Shown here: one piece after another, positions 26,401 to 37,800 of the stretch
Layout: every line of letters starts with the position of its first letter
Numbering within the stretch: the stretch's first letter is position 1
Source: Pomacea canaliculata
Taxonomy: Eukaryota; Mollusca; Gastropoda; Architaenioglossa; Ampullariidae
NCBI RefSeq assembly: GCF_003073045.1
Contig: NC_037591.1
Span: 24,833,319-24,897,318 of the forward strand
DNA: 64,000 bases
Direction: 5' to 3'
The notes under the pieces: model-generated
The model's database searches: none
Told to the model about the DNA's origin: nothing
What the model saw: the letters and a program-made list of their open reading frames with translations, nothing else
Made by a program: the position numbers and the translations under genes

Positions 26401-28254
26401 AAAATAGACAGAAGAGGTTAATCTTGAAGTTAAGAAACAACAAGAATGATGGCGATGGTTTTTTTTCTCTTACTGATGTTTGAGACAAGGGTGAGTGGTC
26501 TGGGTTTTAAGTTATGGAGCTTCTGGTGCTGCAACGTATTGGGAAAAGAAAGAAAGAAACAAACAAACAAACAAACGAACAAACAAACAAACGAACAAAC
26601 AAACAAACAAACAAACAAACAAAAAACAAACAAAATAAAGAAAGAAGATATATTCTTCAAGTCACCTCTGTTGATACAATGGCATTGTAACATTCATTGG
26701 AGGGATGGAGGAGAGCTTTTCCTTGCAGAAGATGCCACCCAGACACAATTCCTGGTATTTCTGCCAGCCTATCGCTAAGGATCATACACTGTTTGTCAAA
26801 GTGTAGGAGTGGTACAGCACCTATCGTACTGCTCTCTCCAGCCTCCACTAGGAAAGTGAACGCCACATATTCCCGCGTGCATCTCATTTGATCTACCAAA
26901 GAGGAAAAGAGATAAACAAAGCCTCATTATAGCAAAGAAAACGCTTCAGGTTTCGATTTATTACAATCTTTCATATACTTTTCTTCCTATCTTCGGGAGT
27001 CGATTTCTTTGTCAAACTCGTTCCAGCTACTCTCACTTGTTTACTATTCCTTCTGAGTATTGTCATTCCATCACATAGCCTCTGATCGCCATTCTATCAT
27101 CTACAAACATGAAATATCCATCTACCGACTAATTCAGAACGCGAGGAAGACAGAAAGATGTAATGAAGATGTAAAGTAAGTCTCACACAGGGGGTCGCTG
27201 CACAGGCTGCCAGTCTGCTGCATGTTACACGCACATATACCCATTGTTGTTGTTGTTGTGCCCTTCATCTCCAAACATACAGACCCATTCGCACACACGG
27301 CTCTTTGACATATCTCTGTTGTGGCTGTAAACAGATAATCAAGCAGCCAGGTAACCAAACTAATACACAATTCAAGAGACTTCTGTATGGAGTGTGTACC
27401 ACAGATCATTTGTCGGACGTTTGTAAAAACACACAAATGTGTAAATGCCATAAATTTAAAGTGGTAAAATAAACAACGCCTACGAAGTAAATAATGTAAG
27501 TTGTGTTCTTGCCTTCTGTTGTGAAGGTAGCATCCGGGTACTGACACAGTGTGCCTTTAGCTCCAGCACAATGGCATTGTCCTGTGTAGGAGTCACATGT
27601 TCCACCATTTAGACATCTCTGTAACGGCCTCATACAGTGTATCTGGCTGATCACTGTCAACAGAAACACACACACACAAACATACACAACATAAACAACA
27701 CATACATATATATATATATATATGTATGACGAGTACAGCTCTCACAAACATTCATGTGCATCATGGACAAAACATCGTGATGCATGTTCTACACCTGTAA
27801 AGAATGATGATGCTTTTACCTGTTTTCTCTGTGGAGTAAAATCTTTAGTCTGTTGGTGTGGAGTGCAACATAAGCTTTCATATCATAAGATACTAGAGAA
27901 AGAAACGATACTAAGTACATTATGCAGTGACTAAAGTTCACATCTGTTATTATCGGTGTGTGCTTCAATATGCTGTATTTTTAACTTTCAGTGTGATGTA
28001 ACCCTGACAATTCAAGAAACAATAAGGTTTTCATTAGTTTGCTACAAGTAAATCATATGCGACATATTTTTATGTGTTCCTGTTCGGTTCTGTAAACTAG
28101 ATAAATCATTGAATTAAATAATTAGAATAGGAAGAAGATCAAAGAACAGGAAGAGGAGACGAATAAGATTTTAGAAGAGCGGGTAGGTCTCACCTTGCGG
28201 GACCAGACAAACAGATGCAAGCAAGAGGAACAGGTATCTGGACATGCTGACCAT
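23402..28254 (-). CDS. ZP-B: EGF-like / zona pellucida domain type I membrane protein
   Basis: Eleven exons on the minus strand: 28254-28194 (signal peptide, MVSMSRYLFLLLASVCLVPQ), 27653-27513 and 27324-27187 (two EGF-like repeats), 26892-26666 and 26078-25915 (ZP-N), 25597-25443, 24834-24747, 24591-24440 (ZP-C), 24131-24091 (41-base mini-exon), 23933-23816 (furin-type RQRRD) and 23538-23402 (transmembrane helix SALLAMAAVATVAAVIALAV, short tail RFWSRHK). All phases agree, giving 473 aa. The intron after the first EGF exon begins GC (CAGAAG|GCAAGA) rather than GT. In ZP-C, two cysteines kept by the paralogs are replaced (Val at the KRC/NEC position, Phe in LHLVFNISAC), a matched loss of one disulfide pair. 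The gene is head-to-head with ZP-C. Likely an extracellular coat or matrix component; the tissue is unknown. Confidence 0.85.
26555..26632. repeat. (CAAA)n microsatellite in ZP-B intron
   Basis: Roughly twenty copies of the AAAC-type tetranucleotide with a few G-for-A variants. It lies in the ZP-B intron just 3' (in gene sense) of the first ZP-N exon. Confidence 0.9.
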
Positions 28255-29027
28255 CTTGAGATGATGATCTTGTCGACTTCGACTATTTCTGGGAGTAAAA
28301 GCACCGAGTCTCTTCACAACTGGTGAATTTCTTGGTAACCTTCTGTACAAACTACTGGCATCGTCACACTGAGGATGAACTTGTCAGCAACCCTCTCGAT
28401 GGCGCGGCTAGAACTGCCTCGGAATTATCTTGATTTCTCTGCAGGACATTATCACCACAGATGAAGAATGATAACAGTCGGGGATGTACCAGATGTCTCT
28501 TTACTGATCTGTTATTGGAAATTCCTGAAGGGCGATGGCTTGATGACTGCGTTACTGACTAGACTTCTACAGTACACACAACTCTCGTTGGCAGAGAACT
28601 GAGTTGATGATTTAAAATCGTCAGGGAGCAGTTTGTCGATGAAGTAATGTCAACTGTTTTATCGGTTAATTCACAGATGCAAGAGGAAAACACTACACAC
28701 TACACGTTCCTTTGAAGGGAAGCTTGCAACATGTTTCGCTGTTTCAGAAGTCCTTCCACAAACAGCTACCTGCGTGTCTGAAGACGTCCTGGATGATTGA
28801 TGTATGTGACATGAATGTTTCACAAAGAACAATGACAGAAAGCAGGAGAAGGGTCGAGGATGGGGGAAAGGGACAGAGTGAGGACCATTTACAAGTTCAT
28901 GAGCTGGGATTTATCTACACGTTTAAACTTTAGTTTACCGGCTCCATGCTTTCACAATGAAGTACAAGTTTTTTCAGCTCAGTCAAGCAGGGTGAAGGAC
29001 ATCTGAGAGAAGACACAAGTTCTCGCC
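28255..29027. promoter_or_regulatory. head-to-head intergenic region of ZP-B and ZP-C
   Basis: Only 773 bp separate the ATG of ZP-B (minus) from the ATG of ZP-C (plus), so both promoters and 5' UTRs must fit here unless non-coding first exons lie further off. I saw no long CpG island and no clear TATA box at either end. Its position at the symmetry centre of the four-gene cluster makes it a candidate shared regulatory region. Confidence 0.5.
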
Positions 29028-32000
29028 ATGATGGCCTTGCTGGTGCTGCTGCTCCTGACACAGGCATTTACAGGAAATGGTGAGCCACAGCCAACATCTT
29101 TTTTATTTCTACACATATTTATTTACATATGTACCATTGGCTTCTTTTAAATGTCTTACATCATGCTTTTATAAAAGTCTGTTATTTACATATACTTACA
29201 TTGTATACGCTCAAAGCGTTGTTACTATGTCTTCCCGCGAGGTCAGTCACGTGGAGGAATTGACGATACTGAGAAGAAAGTTTCTCAATTAAACCAAATG
29301 AAAGAGTAGAAAGAAGCGACACCATGACTGGCTTGAGAATAATTAATGCTGGATTTAAATGATTTTTCCCTGTGTGCATTTATTTTAATTAATTAAAAGG
29401 TCTGCAGTGGACGCACTGGCTCTCTAAACCAAAGGTCTTTAGACCTCAATGCCCACACAGACACACACATACACTGGAAATCAGCACAAAAACACTTTGG
29501 TCGAGGGCAGAACAGGGGACATGAGGACTCCCAATGACTCACTGTGAACTGTTCACAGTGCTCGCCCGATGGTTCGACTGCCGGCGGCCAGGCCAGGGCT
29601 GTAGTCAGGGTCGTTCTTGCCAGAGCGACGGGACGTGTGACTGTCTGGACGGCGTGTCCAGCGCCGACTGCCGCTACTCGTCCCCCGGGTATTATGATGG
29701 GGGTACCCTGTGCACCGACGACCTGCAGTGTGCGGCAGGCAGCAAAACATGCTTCAACTCCTCTCTCACACACGTGGCGGAGGCTTGCGCCTGTCAAGAT
29801 GGTTTCCATGGGGACAAGTGCCAGCTTCCACGGGTATGTCTCGGTGTGTGTGTGTGAAAATAAACAAAGCTGCTCCCACTTTCATACCACATCATCATGT
29901 AATGGCTCGTGGTGTCCACTTCAATAAAAACGATTGAAGTACTTTCTTCTTTCAGCTGGCATACAATGTTGGGGTGACCGGGTGGCATTGTCTCTGATAC
30001 CCAGAAACTTCATCGGGAAGATCTACCCGCTGGAAAGCCTTATGGGAAATGGATCGCAAGACACGTGCTACCTCATGCCCATCAGACTGCAGGCGACTAA
30101 CCCGGACCTGGCTGCCTTCAGTTTTGGCTTCGGTCACTCCCGCCTGTTCCAAAACGACCCAAACCCTTGCCTCGCCGATCCTGTTGCCACAGAACAAGTA
30201 AACCCAATCTCCTCCGCTACCAGTCTCCCTCTACCCCGCCTCCTCCGTTATCCACTATTCTTCCATTGCCCTCTCTTCCATCCTTTTCTCCTAAATTTTT
30301 TTTCTAAGTCTAGTGATGTGTAAATTTATTTCTGATGACTGCTTAAAATCTCAGTGCAAGATGCTGCTTCCCAAACATCCTCTAAGTTTCAGCCAATGGG
30401 AGAACGAGAACTATATGTTAATTAAGATGACCTTTTGAGTTCGACCTCTTTCTGTGCATGGTGGTAAAGGATTCTATCTCGAGAACAAAAATAGTTGTTA
30501 GCCCAAATTTGGAGAAAAAAATCATGTTGCACAGAGCTTTTTAAGTCACTAAAAAAAGTAATAATAAAACTGCTCCCCACTAGGTCTTTAAGCCACAATC
30601 CATTCTGGTCTTGGCAGTCAGACAAAGTGGTGTACCAGATGAAGTACCTCATACAGTACAACGACAACTACTTGGCCAATTACGACGAAGTTATCACCGT
30701 GGAATGTCACGTGGCCAAGTTTCCCACTGGTCCGATAACGATGACAGTTGACCTTGATCCAGCTCATTTTAGGTAATAATTTTGTTTAACTAGCTCTGTA
30801 AAATATGTCATGGTATATGTGTAACCTCGAGTCTTGCATCCAATCCTTTAATTTGGCTTTAACGTTTTCTCATGGCATCCATATTTTGATGAGACTTCAA
30901 TACTCAGGTTAATGAACCATTTTTTTACTCGCTATTCCATAGTTTTGTCCATAATGTGTTCTGATTATCTATCCTGTTCCTATCTCTAAAAGCCATTTTC
31001 TAATCTTAAGTACTTGTTTGTAATTATGTAGTTTTGCGCGTCTCTGTAAACCCATTTGTAAACAGTTTGAATTATTTCTGTTGACAAACCATCTGATGAT
31101 CAGCATGCTCCTTCAGCATCACCGACACGAACAGTCGATTGAGAACTTCAACATGGTCGTCACCTACGACAACGGAACCCTCGTGGGCAGTGACGATCTG
31201 CTTCCGATTGGCACGTCACTGGTGGCCAACGTTTCGCTGACGGACCATAGCAGTAAGGACGTCACTGACCGGCGCTCAGTGCTCGTGCATTTACACCCAG
31301 AGTGTGCGTGTCTCACTCAGCTCTCCACCTCCTAGCGCTCCAACAACGCTGCGCCTGATATCAGTCTTTCAGTAGGGATGTACTGTATAATCTTGTATCA
31401 GTCCTGTGATATCTCAGATACCTGTGTCAGTACGACAGTGTCTACTATCTATGTGTCAGAATAACTATGTCTATATACATCTTTCAGTTCCACTTTCTCT
31501 GATTATCTATTTGACTACCACTGTATCTAAAATGTAAGTTTAAAAACCGCTGTCTTTACAAGACAATGTTGCAGTTCTAATATGCATGTTTATTTACTCA
31601 TTACCTACATCAGGTCATGTAGGGCCGAAAAAAACACGGAGCAGGTCACACAGTGCAAGTGTGATGAACCCTATCATTACGATTCCCTGAGTTCTATCCC
31701 ATTGAACTTTTTCGACAGCTTCCCACTTTATTAGATACAATCATCCATTCTTTAATCGTTTACGTGTGGCTAAAAAAGTGAGCAAGGTATACAAATGTTT
31801 AAGGCCATGTCCACCAGCTACATGTACCTGCTTATGTCAGTATATCTCTGTGTATAATACCGACATTACAGTCAAATTTTCAAAAACAAAATTTGCTCCC
31901 CTTTTTCTAACTTTTCAAGACCTCTTGGATCTGTTTATCAACGAATGTGATATTCGCCCTGCAGAAGATGATTCTCAGAACGCAATCATTATATACAAAG

Positions 32001-33125
32001 ATGGGTAAGAAACGTTGATTATACTTTATTATACCTGATCATTGTATAGTGTGCGTTTTATATAAGACCAAAGTCTGGTTTATTTTAGTTGAAGTAAACT
32101 TAAGATCCGTAATGCATGCCTTTGAACTCCTGTAAATTATAAAAAATGATGTTGTTTAATGACGAATAAATGGTTTAATTAAAAACTATTTATCAGGTGT
32201 GTTATCCAAAGATACGGACTGGACGCTGGAGACCCCAGTATTCGCGGGTATTTCTGGGTCAAGTTTCTGCTACCCAGGTTTCCTCAGTCTCCAAATTTGG
32301 TGTTGTCGTGTGCTGTGGTCGGCTGTGAGACTAGTGCCAGTTGCCAGGTAAACATCTCATCTTCTGCACAACACACACACACACACACAAACCGAGAAAT
32401 GGAGAAAGAAATGAACATTTAAAACACTTTATTTTACCGGCGGCAGATAGAAAACTTAGAAACTGGGATTATCAAGACAGGTACGTTGATTGGATGATAA
32501 CAAAACATCCGGTAGTATAAACTCAAAAAGGAATATCTCAATGCACAATACATTAGCCATTAAACTGATATCCTGCAGCAGAAGGCGAGGGGATGTGTGA
32601 CATCGAGGACACGAAGAGAGGAGGAGCGGTTCCCGGTCCAGCCAGAGACGAGAGAGAAACAACGACTTTCGTGGCTTCTAAGAGTTGAGAGTGATCTGCC
32701 CATGACAGGAAGCTAAAGGTACTGGGACAATCAATCAAGGTGTTTGTTACTAGATTATTGTTTCTTGTAATTTCCGATTTTACTTTGCGCCAATTACTCT
32801 AGAAGGAAATAGTCCTCAACATATAGATAGACCATAGTTAGCGATAACTCTGTTTACATGTAGTAACTGTTACGCATACTAAACCTATCTGGGTGTAGGA
32901 GGCTATGCTTGATGTGTGATTTGATATTGTGTGACGTCATGCATGTTTCAAACAGACGACCACGTGCCCGCCAGTGACCGGGAGTTGTCGGCCCTGATCA
33001 TCTCCGCGTGCGTGTTTGTTATCGCTTCTGTCGTCAGCCTCGTCGTTTGTGCGATCCTTCTTGTGTGGTCCAAATGGGTGAGCGCCTGCTTTAGAGGAAG
33101 GAACACCGATAAATGGGGACGTTAA
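29028..33125 (+). CDS. ZP-C: EGF-like / zona pellucida domain type I membrane protein
   Basis: Nine exons: 29028-29079 (signal peptide MMALLVLLLLTQAFTG), 29559-29837 (two EGF-like repeats in one exon, beginning FDCRRPGQGC), 29956-30197 and 30618-30772 (ZP-N; IQCWGDRVALSLIPRNFIG, VYQMKYLIQYNDNYLANYDE), 31104-31252, 31920-32004, 32197-32347 (ZP-C; LVLSCAVVGC), 32579-32690 (dibasic RTRREE) and 32956-33125 (transmembrane LSALIISACVFVIASVV and on, tail RGRNTDKWGR). Phases close to give 464 aa. Of two donors at the end of the EGF exon, CGGGTAT|GTCTCG is chosen because only it keeps frame and aligns with ZP-A, ZP-B and ZP-D. The donor of exon 8 (GAGA|GTGATC) is likewise chosen by phase and is the least certain junction. 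All ZP cysteines are present. The gene forms a divergent pair with ZP-B and a tandem pair with ZP-D. Confidence 0.87.
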
Positions 33126-34875
33126 TAAATGAAAACAACTGACAGGTAGTCGCCTGCATTGTACATCTTCTTGATTTGTCCGGATCGGCATCAGTGGTAC
33201 AATTTCTTAAAATCTCTAAATAAATTATTTATAAAACTTCTGAAGATTTGTGTTAAATTTTTGTCGCTTGTAAGTGTTTGATGAAGTTATTCTTCAGTCT
33301 TCTGGCATTTATATGTGACGCATACAATGTATTCACTTCTATTCACAAATTAAAATGCACAAGAAATGCAGAAGATTGCCTGCAGCCACCCAAGCTCACG
33401 CACGCATAACCCAAAATATGTAGGTATATACGCAACCCAAAATATCTGTCTACGCCTTTCCTAACTTTATTTGTAACTCAAGCTGTTGTAGACCCTCCCT
33501 AACGCTGTAGACGTCACCTAAAGTGCGTTACGTGACGTGTGTCCTTTATCCTTCTCACTCAAACACCTGCACACGCACCTGTCCACTTGCAGGCATGCAT
33601 AAAATGTGTGGAGGCGTGTCTGCACGTGTGTCTGAGCGAGTCTAAGGGTGAGCATGTGTGTGTGAGAGAGAGAGGGAGAGACTAAGCACCTTCCTGCCTA
33701 CCAACAAGACATCCACTACAACCAGTGAATGTAAAGGTAGAACTGACATGTACAATCTGACATTTTTATAGTGCAATTAATTCGCTTGCTTAATTACACT
33801 CCAATTTAGGCCTTCGTGTGCAATTAATCTTCCTGTGACGACATGCTAGTGAATTTTTTTTACATACTTGGAAAAGTCTTTAGTTTCAGAAATATTCCTT
33901 TGCTTTGTAAAAACACGTTATACAATCTTATAAGTGTGGCGGCTGTGTGTTCGTGTGCATGGGTGTGTGTTGGTGGGGGGTCGGGTAAATTATAGGGTGG
34001 ATGTGTCTGTGTGTGTGGGCTTGATACCTGATCAAATCCAAGCGGTTTATCCGATCCTCACCAAATCAGGCAGGAAATGACCGTTTCCATGACACAAAGG
34101 CCATAGACTGTTTGATAGTTGTGCCTTGCTCAGTTCCATTCTAATTTTTTGACGATTATTTTCTGCGTTGTAATACGTCACCGCTTATTCCAGATATAAA
34201 AATAATATTGAGAAAAAAATGCGACATACGTCCCTACGGAAATCAGTCGCGGGCAAAGCTGTAATTTGAGACAATATTCTGTGAGAGCGAAAAAGACTCG
34301 GGGAGAAAAGGGGGGAGCCAGCGTGTGTATGTATACATACATTGCAGCTCCACTGCATATATATATATAGAGAGAGAAGTTCTGCTTTTTAGCTTTATGT
34401 AAAACTTGACGGATTAATATTTACATTAAGATCCCTGTGTGAAGACACTGGGGCTGTGCACAATCGTCTTTATGATGTAAGAAGGGAAAAAATAGACTCT
34501 TTCTATATTGTTTACATTTTAAACATGGCCTGAAAGACAATGATTTCACATAACCTCTCTGTTCTTTTTCAGAAGGTCAGGGAGCAAAACAAGACACATG
34601 CGTTGGAACAAGTCGCTGACTTTTAATGTGACAAGAGCTTGTCGTCAAGCCTGTCATCAAGCGTGTCGTCAAGCATGACATGGAGCTCTTGGTCTCAGGG
34701 AACGAGCTGCACATTTACATCTATCTCATTGTGTGTGTGTAAGACCGACGTGAAGGGTTACCTGTCCCAGAGCAAGGAAGCCGGGAGAAAAAAATGAGGG
34801 GAGAGAAGTAGCAGAAAGGGAAAAGGGAGACAAGCGGAAGTGAAAACAAAATTAAGAAAAATTTTACTCGCAAAG
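33126..34875. other. ZP-C / ZP-D spacer
   Basis: This 1.75-kb spacer has no coding frame. An AATAAA overlaps the ZP-C stop region and another lies near 33218. GT-rich and GA-rich runs occur at 33650-33680 and 33950-34020, with a short (TA)n near 34358-34370. The ZP-D promoter presumably sits in the last several hundred bases; no core element was identified. Confidence 0.4.
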
Positions 34876-37800
34876 ATGGCGAATGCGATTGTTACCCTGA
34901 CCCTCCTATCTTTCTTGTCAACTTTTAGCAGAGGTATGTGATTGCTCGTTTTCCTTCTTGAAAGTTTACTAGAAGGTGAAATCCGCCATCGGGATTTTTA
35001 GTAACATCTCTTATGAACTAAAGCATTGCAGGCAGTGACTTATGCATTCTACTAAACATGTCAGGGAGAGCTGTAAAAGCAAAGGAAAAGGAAATATTTA
35101 TGGTCAACAGTCTCAGAGGGTACACACGCTCTCTCACACACAGACAGAGAGAGAGAGAGAAGAAAATGTGTTTCCATTTAATTTAATTTTCCCTCAATAG
35201 CGACCGAAGACGACACCATATACAGTGTACAACAGGTCTTATTCACTCACATACCCAGAGTTCATTTCAGGGTGGTATGGACTGAACACTGAGCTTGTAG
35301 TTGCTGAAAATGCGTATGCTTCAGTCTGTTACTGTTTCTGTGAGTGTAAAGGTTTGGCTTTCCTTCCTTCATTTATCCTGTTTACAGTAAAAGCGACCTT
35401 CCACTGCCAGCGGACTGGCTCGAACTGTTACAACAACGGTGTTTGCCAGAAAGATGGCTTTTGCATGTGTCCGGCCCCATACTCAGGTGACCAGTGCCGC
35501 AATATAGATAGGCCGGACTTCACCAGTCTGTGCGACGCTGAGCACTACGGACTTGCGTGTGAACTGAAACGATGTAAGTTGAGGTGTGATGAGGCTGAGA
35601 GTGCGAGTGTAAGCTGTGTGTGTATATATATGATAATAAGTGCAGACAGGGAATGCGCAGAATTGTTTTGGTTTTTAATCTTTCCTTTCTCATTCCCCCT
35701 TCCCCATATCCCCCGTCTCGGCTATAAACGTTGTGGGTCATCGTAAATCATATCCGAGCTACATGCTTTCTTTCTCGATGTAGTCTATTTACAAGGCTGA
35801 GTTATTGCTGTGAATAACGGACTGCACCAACAAGCGACCATCTTCATCTCTCTCTCTAGCTCTCTTTAAGTCTCAAAGACACGTTTATACACATACAGGT
35901 AAGCAGAAGAGAAAGAGAGAGAGAGATGTGATAACAGAGAGAGAAAGACAGACAGACAAAATAAAATTAAAAAGCTGAAGTTGGAAATAGCTTTCCAAAG
36001 CACACTATTATTTTAAACACATTTTAGACCCGTTAAACTAGCCGTATTAGTATTAGTATTGACCTAATCCTTTATGCGTCTTTTCCTCCATCCTTCTCCC
36101 TGTGACTGGGAGCAGACGACGTGCAGTGTTTCCGAGAATTCATGATTTTCAACATCAACCCGCTGCAGTTCAGAGGCCGTGTGGTCACTCTAGCAGATAT
36201 CAACGGACCATCCACTTCAGCCTGTGTGATACCGTCGTGGTCAGCCACTGACCAGAACAAACCTTCTGGCTGGGAGGGGTTTGGGAAACTCCACAGGTAC
36301 ACCGGCAATGGCGCCTCGGACTGCATTGGAAACCCCTACAAGGTCATGGATGTAAGAACCCTTTCTTTACTTATAGTAGCAGACTACAGTCTCACTACAG
36401 CAAAATCTGTTACCACACGGACTTAAACCAAGTCGTTTATCAGCAGTTTGAGTTCCCTTCGCACCAATGCGAGCCGAGGAATTGTTTGCTGGAATAAAGT
36501 TGTATTGTAACTTCTAATTACATAAATTAGTTTTAACCATTTTTCTTGCTGTACATTCTTGCATGAGGTTGTATGGTAGATGCTAAAACCATTTCTCTTC
36601 ATGACTGGCAACCTATGTTGAAAACATCATCAAAAACTTTTTTTCCCCTGCTCAGTCCCGTGATTTACTTTTCAAAGGGAAGCAACGCTTATTTGGTCAC
36701 ACGTGCGAGACAAACGGTTCGCTCCCTTGCACAAGACAGCCATGCACTGAGTATAGAATAGATCAGTGATGCCCAACCTTTTTCGGCTGCGGCCACACGA
36801 CATGCGTTCCATTATTAGAACAAGTGTGTGTGTGTTACCCGAAACCAACTTCTGAATGTAAACAACATGGGCACACAGACGTAAACTCATAATTAACAGG
36901 CAAAAAAATAGAAGCAGCCATGACATTCGTGACCTATGACATGACAGTAACACTTGATTGCGGTATGAAGCCAGTGGCGTTGAATTATCAATGTGACTGT
37001 GACTAAAAGGTGCAAATGCGCCCTCAGGGTGACTACGAAGTGTACAGGTTGACGATGGTGGTGGAATATGAGCCGACAGAGCCCGCTGCTGTGTATGCTG
37101 TCGACGAAGCCGTCGTCTTCGAATGTCGGGTGAACCGTGACATTTCCACTGACGTGGTGACCTCGTCACGGTGGACCTTGTCACGCAAAGGTAAAACAAT
37201 AAACTTTCAGCGGAGCGCCTGTTCGATAAGCTTCCAGACTACCAGCCTTTTCTTTCTTTCTCTCTTCTCCTGCAAAAAGTATTTATCTCCGAATACCGCA
37301 CTCTCAAAATAACAAACTTCCTTTAGTTGCAACTCCTCTACTTAGGTTAAACGAGTTTAGACGTTCAGACAAAATATGTTTATGAGCGCAAATATCATCT
37401 CTCTAAATATTGATGCTGCTCTGCATGCTGTGGTTGTAAGCGGTTCCACGATGGTAGTGGGAGAGATGGCGGCTCACGTTGACTACAGTGTGGAGTACGC
37501 CGCCGGAGGCAAGGTGCCGATAGAAAGCAGGGTACCCGTCGGGACCCCCCTCCGACTGACTTTCAGCCTGAAGAATGAAAGCCGTGAGTACCATTCTCGA
37601 GAATCGCTCACTTTTCTGCAGTAAGTTTTCTTTTTCTCTGAAATGACTTAGACATCACAAACACCTGTGTGTATGTATGTGTGTGTGTGTGCAGAGTACA
37701 CACAACTTGGGATTTCGGGGTGCAGGGCTCTGCCTGATTTGAACGGACAGTCTGAGAAGTGGATTGATCTTGTCGACGACAGGTAAGTGTACAGGTGCAA

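Noticed and set aside
29393-29809. 138-aa minus-strand frame
   Set aside because: Antisense shadow of the ZP-C EGF exon.
36672-37199. 175-aa minus-strand open frame
   Set aside because: Antisense shadow of the ZP-D exon at 37028-37190; no domain and no splice support.
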